Of a stretch of 64,000 nt of DNA, positions 48,521 through 57,494 are shown one piece after another (the stretch's first letter is position 1; every line of letters starts with the position of its first letter). Position numbers and translations under genes: made by a program. Source of the stretch: DATDAH01 sp963792205 (lineage in GTDB: Bacteria > Actinomycetota > Acidimicrobiia > Acidimicrobiales > DATDAH01); assembly GCA_963792205.1 (NCBI GenBank), contig CAWBVI010000005.1:526441-590440 (forward strand), written 5' to 3'. The notes beneath the pieces are model-generated. The model ran no database searches and was not told the origin of the DNA. It saw only the letters and a list, made by a program, of their open reading frames with translations.

Positions 48521-49033
48521 ATGAGCGCCGATGCCCGCGTCCCGGCGGAGGTGTTCGACGACGTCGCGTTCGACGAGTTCTACGACCGGGCCGTGCCGGT
48601 GGTCTTCGGCTACCTGCTGCGGCTGTGTGGTGGCGACCGCGAGCAAGCATGGGATCTCACCCAGGACAGCTGGGTCGCCGTCGTCGACCGGCTCGCGCAA
48701 GGACAGACCGACAAGGCAACCGTCGGGTTCCTGCTCTCGGTGGCGCGCTCCCGCTACCTCGACTCGTGGCGACGCCAGCGGAGGCTGCAACGCAAGCTGC
48801 GACTGGTGTGGGCAGGTACTCGAGAGTCGGAGTCCGCCGAGGTGTCGGCGGGCAAGGTACTCGAGCACCTGTCGGTCTGCCGCGATGATCACCGGGCGGT
48901 GCTGATGCTGGCCTACGTCGACGGCATCCCAGTCGCGGACATCGCCGAGATGCTCGGGTGCTCGGTCTCCTCCACCTACTCACTGCTCGCGCGGGCCCGC
49001 GACGAGCTTCGCAGCCACCTCTCGGAGCCCTGA
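48521..49033 (+). CDS. ECF-type RNA polymerase sigma factor
   Basis: 170 residues. ATG 48521 after GAGGGG. Region 2: FDEFYDRAVPVVFGYLLRLC, AWDLTQDSWVAVVDRL and FLLSVARSRYLDSWRRQ; region 4: HRAVLMLAYVDGIPVADIAE and GCSVSSTYSLLARARDELRS. Two regions only, no extra C-terminal domain. Its stop is followed after one base by the ATG of the propeller protein, so the two are one operon and the partner probably controls the sigma factor. The iteron element directly upstream may lie in its promoter. Confidence 0.9.
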   Translation: MSADARVPAEVFDDVAFDEFYDRAVPVVFGYLLRLCGGDREQAWDLTQDSWVAVVDRLAQGQTDKATVGFLLSVARSRYLDSWRRQRRLQRKLRLVWAGTRESESAEVSAGKVLEHLSVCRDDHRAVLMLAYVDGIPVADIAEMLGCSVSSTYSLLARARDELRSHLSEP

Positions 49034-49034
49034 G

Positions 49035-50495
49035 ATGACCGATCACCACGACGAGATGAGGGTGTCACCGGACCCCTCGCAGGCCGAGGACCTTCGACAG
49101 CGCCTGCTCGCACGCATGGCGAGGATGTCGCTGGATGTCCACGGTCGATCTGGTCTCGACCTCGATCCCACTCGCTTCGACCCCGACAAGCACGGCGACG
49201 CCCCGGCCACCGAGGACGACGTCCACCGCCACCCGCTGCTCGGCGGCCGCCCGCTCGTCGTAGCCCTCGCCACCGTCGCCGTGCTGGCCCTCGTGGCCGG
49301 CGCCGTGGCCCTGCTGCGCATCGACCGCGACGTCGCACCGATCACGACCGACCCGGCGCTGCCGCCCAACGGATGGGTTGCGTTCACGGGGGCCACTGAG
49401 CCATTGCCCGTTCCCGGGACGATGGGTGACGACGTGTACCTGGCGCGGGAAGGGGAATCGCCGAGGCGAGTCGCGGGCTCCGATACCGATACGTCAGACC
49501 AGCAGTGCCCTGCCTTCTCGCCGGATGGCGGACGGCTCGTCTTCGGGCAGGCGACCGTGTCGTACCGCAGTGGCCATACGTTCTATGACGACGCTGAGCT
49601 CGTCATCCTCGAGGTGGGCGCCGACGGATCGACCTCGGGCACGACCACGATCCCCGTCGAGGACCCGGGCGCGCCGCCGTGCCCCCTGTGGTCGCCCGAC
49701 GGTCGATGGCTGGCCTTCGGCGCCGGGAGCGATCCAGCCCAATTTGAGTGGGATGCCACCGAGGTCCGGCTCGTCGACACGGTCACCGAGGAGCAGCGTC
49801 GTCTGCCTGGCTATGCCGCGACCGACCTCGAGTGGCTGCCAGGCACCGATGAGCTCGCCATCGCCGACAACGGGATCCACGTGTACTCGGTGACAACCGG
49901 CGAGGTCCGTTCGCTCGGCATCGACGGTGCGCTAGCGCTCTCCTGGTCGCCCGACGGAACGACGGTCGCCTTCACACGTGTGCCCGGTGGCGGCGAAACG
50001 AATACCTCCAACACCAGCATCTGGCTGGCCGACGCCGACGGGACCGACGAACGACGGCTCACCGGCGACTACCTCGTGCTGCAAGGCATCGGGCCCGTCT
50101 GGTCGCCCGACGGCCGCTCCATCGCCTACAACCGATCGATCGCGAGCGCTGAACCGAGCGAGGTCGTGTTGGTCACCATCGCCGACGACGCCGACAACCC
50201 GATCGACAGCGAGACGGTCATCGCGCCTCCGACGACCCCTGGACCCGATGGACCGGTGACCTGGTCGAATCCGCGGAGCGTGACCTGGTCACCAGACGGA
50301 TCGACGCTGCTCTACATCGCCTGGAACGACGCGTGCACCGGCGGCCGCGCGAGCCCAAACTGCGTTGCCCAAGGCGGAAGCTCGTTCGCGGGAGTTCTCG
50401 CGGTTCCCGTCGACACGACGAATGCTCCGTTCGTCCTCGCCGACCCGTCGTGGCAGATTGGAGGCGCGACCTGGGGTCGTCAACCACCCGACTGA
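49035..50495 (+). CDS. Membrane-anchored TolB-like propeller protein; candidate anti-sigma partner
   Basis: 486 residues. Cytosolic head of ~70 residues (QAEDLRQRLLARMARMSLDV), one helix at about 73-94 (LVVALATVAVLALVAGAVAL), then an outer six-bladed propeller of TolB/WD40-like repeats (CPAFSPDGGRLVFGQ, CPLWSPDGRWLAFGAG, LSWSPDGTTVAFTRV, PVWSPDGRSIAYNRS, VTWSPDGSTLLYIAW). Sigma gene, then a one-pass protein with an outer sensor domain, is the usual ECF/anti-sigma arrangement. The head does not show the zinc-binding HxxxCxxC anti-sigma motif, so the role is inference. Confidence 0.75.
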   Translation: MTDHHDEMRVSPDPSQAEDLRQRLLARMARMSLDVHGRSGLDLDPTRFDPDKHGDAPATEDDVHRHPLLGGRPLVVALATVAVLALVAGAVALLRIDRDVAPITTDPALPPNGWVAFTGATEPLPVPGTMGDDVYLAREGESPRRVAGSDTDTSDQQCPAFSPDGGRLVFGQATVSYRSGHTFYDDAELVILEVGADGSTSGTTTIPVEDPGAPPCPLWSPDGRWLAFGAGSDPAQFEWDATEVRLVDTVTEEQRRLPGYAATDLEWLPGTDELAIADNGIHVYSVTTGEVRSLGIDGALALSWSPDGTTVAFTRVPGGGETNTSNTSIWLADADGTDERRLTGDYLVLQGIGPVWSPDGRSIAYNRSIASAEPSEVVLVTIADDADNPIDSETVIAPPTTPGPDGPVTWSNPRSVTWSPDGSTLLYIAWNDACTGGRASPNCVAQGGSSFAGVLAVPVDTTNAPFVLADPSWQIGGATWGRQPPD

Positions 50496-50547
50496 ACACG
50501 ACGTCCGGGATCGCCCTGCTTCCGGGCCTTGACCAGGGGAAACGTCC

Positions 50548-50604
50548 GGTGGGCGATACTGGGCTCGAACCAGTGACCTCTGCCGTGTGAAGGCACGCGA
50601 CTCG
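50548..50604 (-). repeat. 3' fragment of a tRNA-Val(CAC) gene, copy 1
   Basis: The minus strand gives TGCC-TTCACAC-GGCA (anticodon arm, CAC), the T arm ACTGG-TTCGAGC-CCAGT and the acceptor end ATCGCCC-ACC. No matching 5' half (GGGCGAT, D arm) precedes it; instead there is the hairpin AACCCCGG-GATT-CCGGGGTT at 50613-50632. The 57 bp are identical to 60138-60194. Such fragments are what a tRNA-targeting integrative element leaves as an attachment site. Confidence 0.7.
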
Positions 50605-50653
50605 CTTCTGAGAACCCCGGGATTCCGGGGTTGCCCTGGTTTCGTGCCGATTC

Positions 50654-50717
50654 GGTCTGACCGCTGGTGACCACCAGTGACCACGAATGACCAGCATTTC
50701 GTGGTCTGTTTGTGGTC
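50654..50717. repeat. TGACC iteron element B
   Basis: Same structure and length as element A: four TGACC words at 10-bp steps, then TTTCGTGGTC-TGTTTGTGGTC. It lies about 50 bp from the tRNA fragment, the distance at which integrase arm sites flank an att core. The gap 50496-50820 otherwise holds no gene. Confidence 0.7.
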
Positions 50718-50820
50718 TGAGCACGCGCTTTCGGATGTTCCGCCGCCTACCGAGGTCTCGGTCGGCGTGACCCGACGGCAGATCACCTCCCAGGCCCTCA
50801 GCCGCCAGGCCGGTGAAGGT

Positions 50821-51756
50821 TCACCGCGTCACCAGACCCGAGGGCGACACGCCGGGATGGCGTGACGAGATCCTCACCCGCAGCGCCGCAGGAACGATGA
50901 CGAACTCGAGCGGGGGCCTCAACTCGACGTACTCGCCGTCGACCCCCGCGTGGACCGGCCCGGGCGCGTCGAGTTCCAGGGATGTCGCCGTCCATGCTCG
51001 GCCGGGCTCACGGCCGGCGCGCGTCGCAACGTCGGGACCGTCGACGACGAGGATCCCCAGCTGACCGCTCGTGAGCGACGGCCGCGTGCCGGTCACGAGC
51101 GGCCGCTGCAGCGCGTACGGGTTGTTGGAGACGATCACCGCTGCGGGATGACGGTGCTCGCCGCCCCGATCGTCCACCAGGTCGAACTCGGGTGCCGCGC
51201 CTCCCGGGCCGAGCACCGCTTGCGCGGTGGCCAGCACCGTGCGCACCTTCGCGTCGCGGTACTCCGGCCGCCCCACCGCATCGCCGTAGAGGCCGAGCGA
51301 CACGTTGTTGAGGAACAGTCGGCCGTTCACCCGGGCAACGTCGATTCGGCGCTCGACGCCGTCGGTGAACGCGTCGAGGGCGCCGACCACGTCGCGCCGG
51401 TCCACGCCCACATCGAGGGCGAAGTGGTTCCGTGTGCCGGCAGGGATGCACACGAAGGGGATCCCGTGCGCCAGTGCGGCGGCCGCCGCGACGCCGAGCG
51501 AGCCGTCCCCACCGGCGACGCCGAGGGCATCCGCCCCCCGGGCGACGGCGTCGGCCACCAGCGCCTCGAGATCGGCGTCCGGGCCGAGGACGACGACCTC
51601 GACCCCTCGCGCTTCCGCCTCCTCGGCGACGGCGGCGCGCTCCGCCTTGCCGCCTCCGGACCTGGAGTTGACGAACAGCACCGGCCGTCGCGGCCGATCG
51701 GCGGGTGTCCACCCGTGGCGAAGCGGCCTGTCCCGCCAGGGGTTGATGGAGGTCAC
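50821..51756 (-). CDS. Diacylglycerol-kinase-family lipid kinase
   Basis: 311 residues. DAGK/NAD-kinase catalytic fold: VLFVNSRSGGGKAERAAVAE, the nucleotide loop VAGGDGSLGVAAAAAL (GGDGS at 82-86), FVCIPAGTRNHFALDVGVDR, and the C-terminal beta domain ending PAALRVRISSRHPG. Phosphorylates a lipid such as diacylglycerol or sphingosine-like substrates. GTG 51756 overlaps the stop of the PAP2 gene (GTGA), so the two are translationally coupled; a kinase and a phosphatase for lipids side by side. Confidence 0.85.
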   Translation of the reverse strand: MTSINPWRDRPLRHGWTPADRPRRPVLFVNSRSGGGKAERAAVAEEAEARGVEVVVLGPDADLEALVADAVARGADALGVAGGDGSLGVAAAAALAHGIPFVCIPAGTRNHFALDVGVDRRDVVGALDAFTDGVERRIDVARVNGRLFLNNVSLGLYGDAVGRPEYRDAKVRTVLATAQAVLGPGGAAPEFDLVDDRGGEHRHPAAVIVSNNPYALQRPLVTGTRPSLTSGQLGILVVDGPDVATRAGREPGRAWTATSLELDAPGPVHAGVDGEYVELRPPLEFVIVPAALRVRISSRHPGVSPSGLVTR

Positions 51757-52410
51757 CGCCGCCGTCCCCCTGGGAGTCGGGCCCCCGACCGTCGGTTGCG
51801 CTCGCGGTCGAGGAGGGCGACGACCAGCTGCGCAACCGTCGTCCCGGTGACGGTTCCGGCGATGACGTCGACGGGATAGTGGACGCCGGTGTGGACGCGG
51901 GAGTACGCGACGAGAGCAGCGGCGGCGCTCAGGGGGACACCGGCCTCGGGGAGCGCACGGGCGACACCGGTGGCGAAGGCGGCGGCCGAGGCGGCGTGGC
52001 CGGAGGGGAACGAGGTCGAGGTCGGCATCGACACCTGGCGGGTGATCGGGACCTGGTACTGGCTCCGGTCGGGACGGTGCCGACCGCCCAGGGGCTTCAG
52101 GGCCAGGTGGACGACCGCGGACGTGACCGCCATCGCCGCCACGCCGTTGACCGCGGATCGGCGGCCGCGGGTGCCGCCGGCGATCATCAGCGCCGCGGCG
52201 CTGCCGAGCCACAGCTTCCAGTGGTCGGCGGCCAGCGACACCCGCCGCAGGACACCGTCCAACTCCGGAGTCGGTGTCGAGGCGACGGCTGCGTAGCCGG
52301 CGACATCGAGCAGGTTGAGCTCCTGCCACCAGCCCTCCCCGTCGGCGCGACTCGCCTGCTCGATGATCGGGAGCTTGGCGGGCGCTCGGGTCGCTCCGGT
52401 CGTGGCTCAT
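51753..52410 (-). CDS. PAP2-family lipid phosphatase (one frameshift)
   Basis: About 218 residues. All three motifs: KPLGGRHRP, FPSGHAAS and SRVHTGVHYPVD, with helices between. The N-terminus, in another frame after a shift near 52385, reads AKLPIIEQASRADGEGWWQE and LNLLDVAGYAAVASTPTPEL. ATG 52410 overlaps the DUF1003 stop (ATGA). Removes phosphate from lipid or polyprenyl phosphates at the membrane. Confidence 0.85.
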
Positions 52411-52865
52411 GTCGAGTCCTCCCCGATGACCTGTCGGTGGATCTCGGTCGTCAGCGTGTGGATCGCACGGGTGAGCTCGGTGTTCGCCCGTAGCTCCTGT
52501 GCCTCGGTCGCGAAGTCGTGGTCGGCCTTCGCTCGCTGGAACTCGGCTTGGCGGTTCTGGCCGATCATGACGAACGTCGACAGGAAGATCGCCTCGAGCG
52601 AGACGATCAGGGTCAGCCTCGGCCACGGATCGGATTCGACGAACAGCATCCAGCACGCGAACGCGACGGCATGGAGGTACACGAACGGCATGGAGCCGGC
52701 GAAGCCCGTGATCGCGTCCGCCACTCGGAGCTGGACGTCGGCTGCTCGCCGAGCGGCGTGCTCCACGACGACGGGATGGTGGAGGTGCGGGGGTGGGAGC
52801 GGCGGTCGTCCACCGGCGTCGCTCGCGTGCGTCTGCCTCGCGGTCGGGGCTGCGTCCGCGGTCAT
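52407..52865 (-). CDS. DUF1003 membrane protein
   Basis: 152 residues. Two helices (MPFVYLHAVAFACWMLFV and LTLIVSLEAIFLSTFVMI) followed by MIGQNRQAEFQRAKADHDF and a helical tail, the DUF1003 signature. The family is small and often encoded near stress genes. ATG 52865 overlaps the universal stress gene stop (ATGA). Confidence 0.85.
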   Translation of the reverse strand: MTADAAPTARQTHASDAGGRPPLPPPHLHHPVVVEHAARRAADVQLRVADAITGFAGSMPFVYLHAVAFACWMLFVESDPWPRLTLIVSLEAIFLSTFVMIGQNRQAEFQRAKADHDFATEAQELRANTELTRAIHTLTTEIHRQVIGEDST

Positions 52866-53828
52866 GCCTCCACCGATCGTGTCGGAACGACGAGGGCAGG
52901 CGCCGTCGATGCGTGGACGATGTCGGCGGCGCCGGAGCCGAGCACCAGGTGTGGGAATCGATCGCGGAGATGGCTGGTGACGGCGATGAGCCCGGTCGGA
53001 TGGGCGGCGAGGTAGTCCTTCATGCCTGCCGCGGCGCTGATGGGGTCGTACACGACGGCGGTCTCCAGCCCCGGCGCGTCGAGCGCCCACTGTTCGCCGA
53101 GACGGCGGACGTACTCGTCGGCGTCCTCGTCGGGTCCGTGGTGGCGACGCCACGGGGCGCCGATGCGCACCGGAGGCGGGACACGGCTCGGCGACGGTCA
53201 CGATGGTGAGCTCCATGCCGAGGGTGTGGGCCCAGGCCGCGGCCACCGGGAGGCCGCGCTCGGAGGTCGGGGTCCCGTCGACGCAGGCGACGAGGTGGTC
53301 GACGCCGAGTGGGGGATCACCGCCCCGTCCTCGGGGTCCGGCTGGACGACCAAGGGGCCGACGACGACGACGGGGTGGCCGCCGCGTTCGATGATGTCGC
53401 GCGCCGTCGAGCCGATCAGGGTGCCTGCGATGCGTCCCCGCCCGTGTGTCGACAAGCAGACCAGGCACGAGTCGAGCGCTGAGGCGCGGCGTTGGATGGC
53501 GCCGGCGACGTCGGTGTCGACCTCGACGTGGATGCGGGGGTCGTCGGGGATCGTGCCGAGGGCGCGGGCCGCCTCGGCTGCGGATGCGGCCCACCTCGTA
53601 ACTCGCCGCAGCGACGGTGACGGTGTGGACGGTGGCGCCGAAGCGGACGGCGAGCGCGCGGGCCGTGGGGATCGCACCGTCGGCGAAGGGTGAGCCGTCG
53701 AGCGGTACGAGGATCGTGCGGAAGTCGGGGTCGGGGGCCCGTCGGACCGAGCGCTCCTCCACCGCCGGCCCTGGGGGCCGACGGCGGGGAGTGCGCGGTG
53801 TGTGGGTGGCGGCCGCGGCGTACGTCAT
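52862..53828 (-). CDS. Tandem universal stress protein (three or more frameshifts)
   Basis: About 320 residues, two USP domains. Domain 1: FRTILVPLDGSPFADGAIPT, DSCLVCLSTHGRGRIAGTLI, GSTARDIIERGGHPVVVVGP (ATP loop G-x2-G-x9-G region). Domain 2: HLVACVDGTPTSERGLPVAA, GLIAVTSHLRDRFPHLVLGS, ASTAPALVVPTR. Shifts are needed near 53585, 53310 and 53180. Cytosolic. It leads the chain of overlapping genes to the lipid kinase. Confidence 0.8.
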
Positions 53829-53829
53829 G

Positions 53830-53913
53830 TCAGCTCGCCGCGTGGCTGAAGAGCACGGCCGCCACGCCGTGGACGGCGAGCCGCTTCCAGCTCCCGACGT
53901 AGGGCCGCATCAT
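53830..53913 (-). pseudogene. 27-codon N-terminal stub of an HdeD-family gene
   Basis: ATG 53911-53913 overlaps the stop of the coiled-coil gene; the frame reads SWKRLAVHGVAAVLF and then stops. W-x-L-A-x-x-G-V-x-A-x-L-F is how HdeD/DUF308 proteins begin; the remaining five helices are missing. The stub ends two bases before the universal stress gene start, so an internal deletion has kept the operon spacing. It could also be a genuine coupling mini-ORF. Confidence 0.4.
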
Positions 53914-54357
53914 GACGTCGCTCCGGCAGCCGGCTCGGCGGCGAGATCGTCGGCGGCCATGCGGGCCAGCGCGGCGTCGACGACGGCGTACTCGGCGACG
54001 TTCAGGAAGTACGCCGCGACCTCGATGGCGGCAGCCGCGTCTTCCTCGGCCGCATCAGCGTGGCGCTCGAGCGCGATGGACCTCGTGCTCGGACTGGCGC
54101 TTCTCGACGCGGTCGCGGACTTCGTCGAGGGGGCGCTTCATCGACGCCTTGGTCTCGCTCCACCACGTGCGGCCGGCATCAGCGGCATCACGGACGGCGG
54201 ACTCGAGCTCGCCGACCTCGGTCTCGAACGCTTCGTCGATCTCGTGGCGACGCTTCTCGAGCTTCGCGCGATCCGCCTCGAAGGTGGCGGTTGCGGAGTC
54301 TTCGAGCACCTTGACTCGAGCGGCGAGCGCTTCCAGGGACTCGGACAGTGGCTTCAT
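53910..54357 (-). CDS. Coiled-coil protein of unknown function (one frameshift)
   Basis: About 149 residues, ATG 54357. Heptad-rich: LSESLEALAARVKVLEDSAT, FEADRAKLEKRRHEIDEAFE, ASMKRPLDEVRDRVEKRQSE; after a shift near 54088 it continues IALERHADAAEEDAAAAIEV and AAYFLNVAEYAVVDAALARM. Soluble, highly helical, similar in style to small stress-operon coiled coils. First gene of the operon that runs to the lipid kinase. Confidence 0.6.
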
Positions 54358-54469
54358 TGCTTGTCTCCGTTCTCACGTTTGCGCTGTGTGCAAGGCGAAC
54401 GTAAGCCCGGGGCGCGGTAGGTCGAATCCACGAAAACCCCAGTCTTCGCGGTCGGCCGGAAGGGCGGCG

Positions 54470-57286
54470 TCAGGTCGGGAGGTCGACCTGGGCGAGCTGC
54501 GTGCGCGAGGTCACGCCGAGCTTCACGAAGACCTTCCGCAGGTGGTACTCGACGGTGCTGGTCGTGATGTAGAGCTGCGCGGCGATCTCACGGTTCCGCT
54601 CACCAGACGCTGCGAGCCGGGCGATCTGCGCTTCCTGGGGCGTGAGGACATCAACGGGCGCCGAGCGGCTCCGCACGTGCTCGCCCGTCGCGGCGAGCTC
54701 GGCGCGGGCACGCGAGGCGAACCCGGACGCGCCGACGGTCTCGAAGAAGTCGAGCGCCTCGCGCAGCGGCTCGCGCGCTTCCTTGCGACGTCGGGCCCGA
54801 CGCAACCACTCGCCGTACAGCAGCTGCGTCCGTGCCGTCTCGGTCGCGATCGTGGAGCGGGACAGCTCGTCGAGCGCCGATCGGAAGAAGGCGTCGGCCT
54901 CGTCGCCGCTGGCAACGAGCGCTCGGGCGCGAGCGAGCATCCCGGACGCCCACGGTGTCTCCGACGCCGCGGCTCGTTCCGACAGACGTTCCAGCGGCCT
55001 GTTCGGCGACGCCCATCTCGCCACATCGGGCGGCCGACTCGACGACGTCGGCCAGGGCGAGCGTGGCGACGCCGACGCTGTCGTGGTCGAGCACGTCGTC
55101 GAGCGGCGCGCAGGGCGGCGTCGTAGCGACCAGCGCCGAGCTCGAGGATGGTGAGCGCCGCGTAGCCGTGGTCGACGGCGATCCCCTGCCCACGCTCGTG
55201 GGCGTCCTGCATCATGCGCCGAGCACCGCTCCGCGTCGCCTCCTCGTTGCCCTGCCACGCGTCCCGCAGCACCTGCGCGGGCGCGGGTGAGCCGAGCAGC
55301 CCGCGCGAGCCCGTGAGCGTCACGACATCTTCGATCTCCGCGAGGTGGGAGGCCGCCGACCCGAACCGTCCTTGGAGCACCTCGAGCCAGCTGCGGAAGC
55401 CGAGCGCGAGCGGGCAGTGCGGCGAGCGCGCCGGCTCGGCGGGCGAGCTGCACCCAGGCGTGCGTGAGATCGTCCCAGGCCCGATCGTCGAGGACGTCGG
55501 CCGCGGCCAGGACCGTGTCGAAGTAGACGACGTGGACGTGGCGGCCGGCGACCGCCTGGAGCCGTGCTTGGTCTTCGGCCGCGCGTGGACACCGCGGCGC
55601 GCAGGATCGGCCTCGCGGCGTCGGTTCATCGGTCAAGCGGGCGGCGACGCCGCTGACCAGCTGCGCGAGTGGGTCGCGGATGGCGCAACGATCGGTGACC
55701 GCCAGCGTGCCTGCGGCGATCGTGCGCCGTGTCGGCGCTTCGATGAGGTGCCCGCCGGCGAGCGCGGTGGCGCCGGCGGCGACACAGGCGCCGACCGCGA
55801 GCTCGGTGTCGCTGGCCTCGATGCGCGGGAGCGCGCCGGCCAGCAGCGCCGCGGGCTCTCGGACGTTGCCGGCGACGATGTGGATCAGCGCCTCCGTCCA
55901 CGCCGCGTCGGCCTCGTGTTCGGCCCCGAGTCCGCTCGCCCGGGCGCGATCGAGGATCTCGCGGGCCTGCCGCCCGTTACCGCACGATCAGCTCGGCGCG
56001 CGCCGCCTCGAGCAGCCGCTCGGCCGCCCGGCCGCGATCAGGGGTGAGCTCAGCGGCGCGCCACAGGTACACCGCCGCGGCCGACGAGCCGCCTCGCTGC
56101 CGCGCCCGCTCGGCCGACGCCTCCAACGCTCGCGCGATCCGCTCATCCGGGCCGGCGGCCGCCGCCCCGAGGTGCCACGCACGACGGTCGGCGTCGGCCT
56201 GTGCATCGAGCGCATGCGGCGAGCGCGGCGTGGGCGCGGCGCCGATCAGCCGCCGCGGCCGAGTAGTAGACCGCAGAGCGGACGAGGGGATGGCGGAACT
56301 CGACGGTCGGGGCGAACGTGACCAGGCCACTCGCCTCCGCCGTTCGCGACCGCCTCGTCCCATGACAGCTCGCCGGCCGCGTCCGCGGCACGGCGCAGGA
56401 GCATCGGATCGCCCAGCCGTTCGGCGGCGGCCAGCAGCAGCACCATCCGTGCGTCCTCGTCCAGCGCCTGCGCCCGTGCCGCGAACAGATCCGACGATGC
56501 GCTCGCCGATCGGCAACGGGTCCGGCAACGGCTCTGCGCCGCGCAGCTGCTCGGCCGTCAGCGCAGCAGGGAGCTCGACGAGCGCCAGCGGGTTGCCCTC
56601 CGTCGCGGCGACGATGCGGCTGGCGACGCTGCCTTCAACCGGACGCAGCTGTGGCGCCGTCAGCAGTTCGAGGGCCTCGGGGGCGGGCAGCCCGACGAGG
56701 TCGAGCCGGCGGAGGCCGTCGAAGCGGGCGCGAGCGTCGGATGTCTCACGCATGGCGACGAGCATCGCGACGCGTTCTGCGCCGAGCCGGCGCCCGACGA
56801 ACGACAGCGCCATCGCCGACTCGTCGTCGAGCCACTGGGCGTCGTCGATGACGACGAGGAGCGGCTGGGCGCGAGCGGCCTCGGCGACGAGGCTCAGGAC
56901 CGCGAGGCCGACGAGGAACGGGTCGAGCGCGTCGTGCTGCACGCGTCCGAGTGCCGCGTCCAGCGCGGCCCGCTGCGGTGCGGGGAGCTCCCCGACGTGG
57001 TCGAGGATCGGGAGCACCACCTGGTGCACGCCGGCGTACCCGAAGGCCATCTCCGACTCGACGCCGGCGACTGCGGACGACCCGGAACTCGGACGCGACG
57101 TCGATGGCGTAGCGGACCAGCGCGGACTTGCCCGATGCCCGGCTGGGCCGCGTGAGCACGAGCGAGCCGCCCTGCCCACGCTTCGCGTCCGCGAGGAGCG
57201 CGTCGACGGCGGCGCGCTCGGTGGCGCGGCCGACGAGGGAGCTTCCCTCGATGCGCCTCCGGTTCGGGATCGACCACGCGCGACAT
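54470..57286 (-). CDS. Large LuxR-family (MalT/LAL-type) ATPase regulator (many frameshifts)
   Basis: About 940 residues if joined. ATG at 57284-57286 follows GGAGGGGG. N-terminal AAA/STAND part: SLVGRATERAAVDALLADAK, SGKSALVRYAIDVASEFRVV, VVIDDAQWLDDESAMALSFV, EGNPLALVELPAALTAEQLR. Middle helical repeats: AWHLGAAAAGPDERIARALE, AAAVYLWRAAELTPDRGRAA, TLTGSRGLLGSPAPAQVLRD. C-terminal LuxR helix-turn-helix: DVLTPQEAQIARLAASGERN, REIAAQLYITTSTVEYHLRK, VFVKLGVTSRTQLAQV. At least eight single-base shifts are needed, the densest cluster in the window, yet every domain is present, so sequence error is more likely than decay. Confidence 0.75.
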
Positions 57287-57494
57287 GACACCCCCTCCGT
57301 GGCCGCGCCCATTCGACCACAAGGTTGATCGCTTGGTGGGGCCGAACGTCCCTGCGGCGGCCGCGGGCAGCTTCAGCTGGGATCCCCGGGCCTGCCGGTG
57401 ACGACCTGTTGCCGGGTGCTGGGCATCTCCACCAGAGGTGATCGAGCTGAGCACCCTGGCGGTAGAGGACTCTGAACCTGGGCCCGGTGGGTGC

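Noticed and set aside
47117..48892. A ~590-residue minus-strand open frame rich in PVGG/AAPGA repeats over the RCC1 gene, and its twin at 58451-60274
   Set aside because: It mirrors the RCC1 repeats on the other strand, has no ribosome site or recognisable domain, and runs into tRNA-fragment sequence. The plus-strand protein has a signal peptide and known blades.
48521..50495. A phage or plasmid module between the large repeats
   Set aside because: No integrase, relaxase, replication or structural genes were found; only att-like fragments support mobility.
50548..50604. Complete tRNA-Val gene
   Set aside because: The 5' acceptor strand and D arm are absent on the expected side; only the 3' half is present. 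The same holds at 60138.
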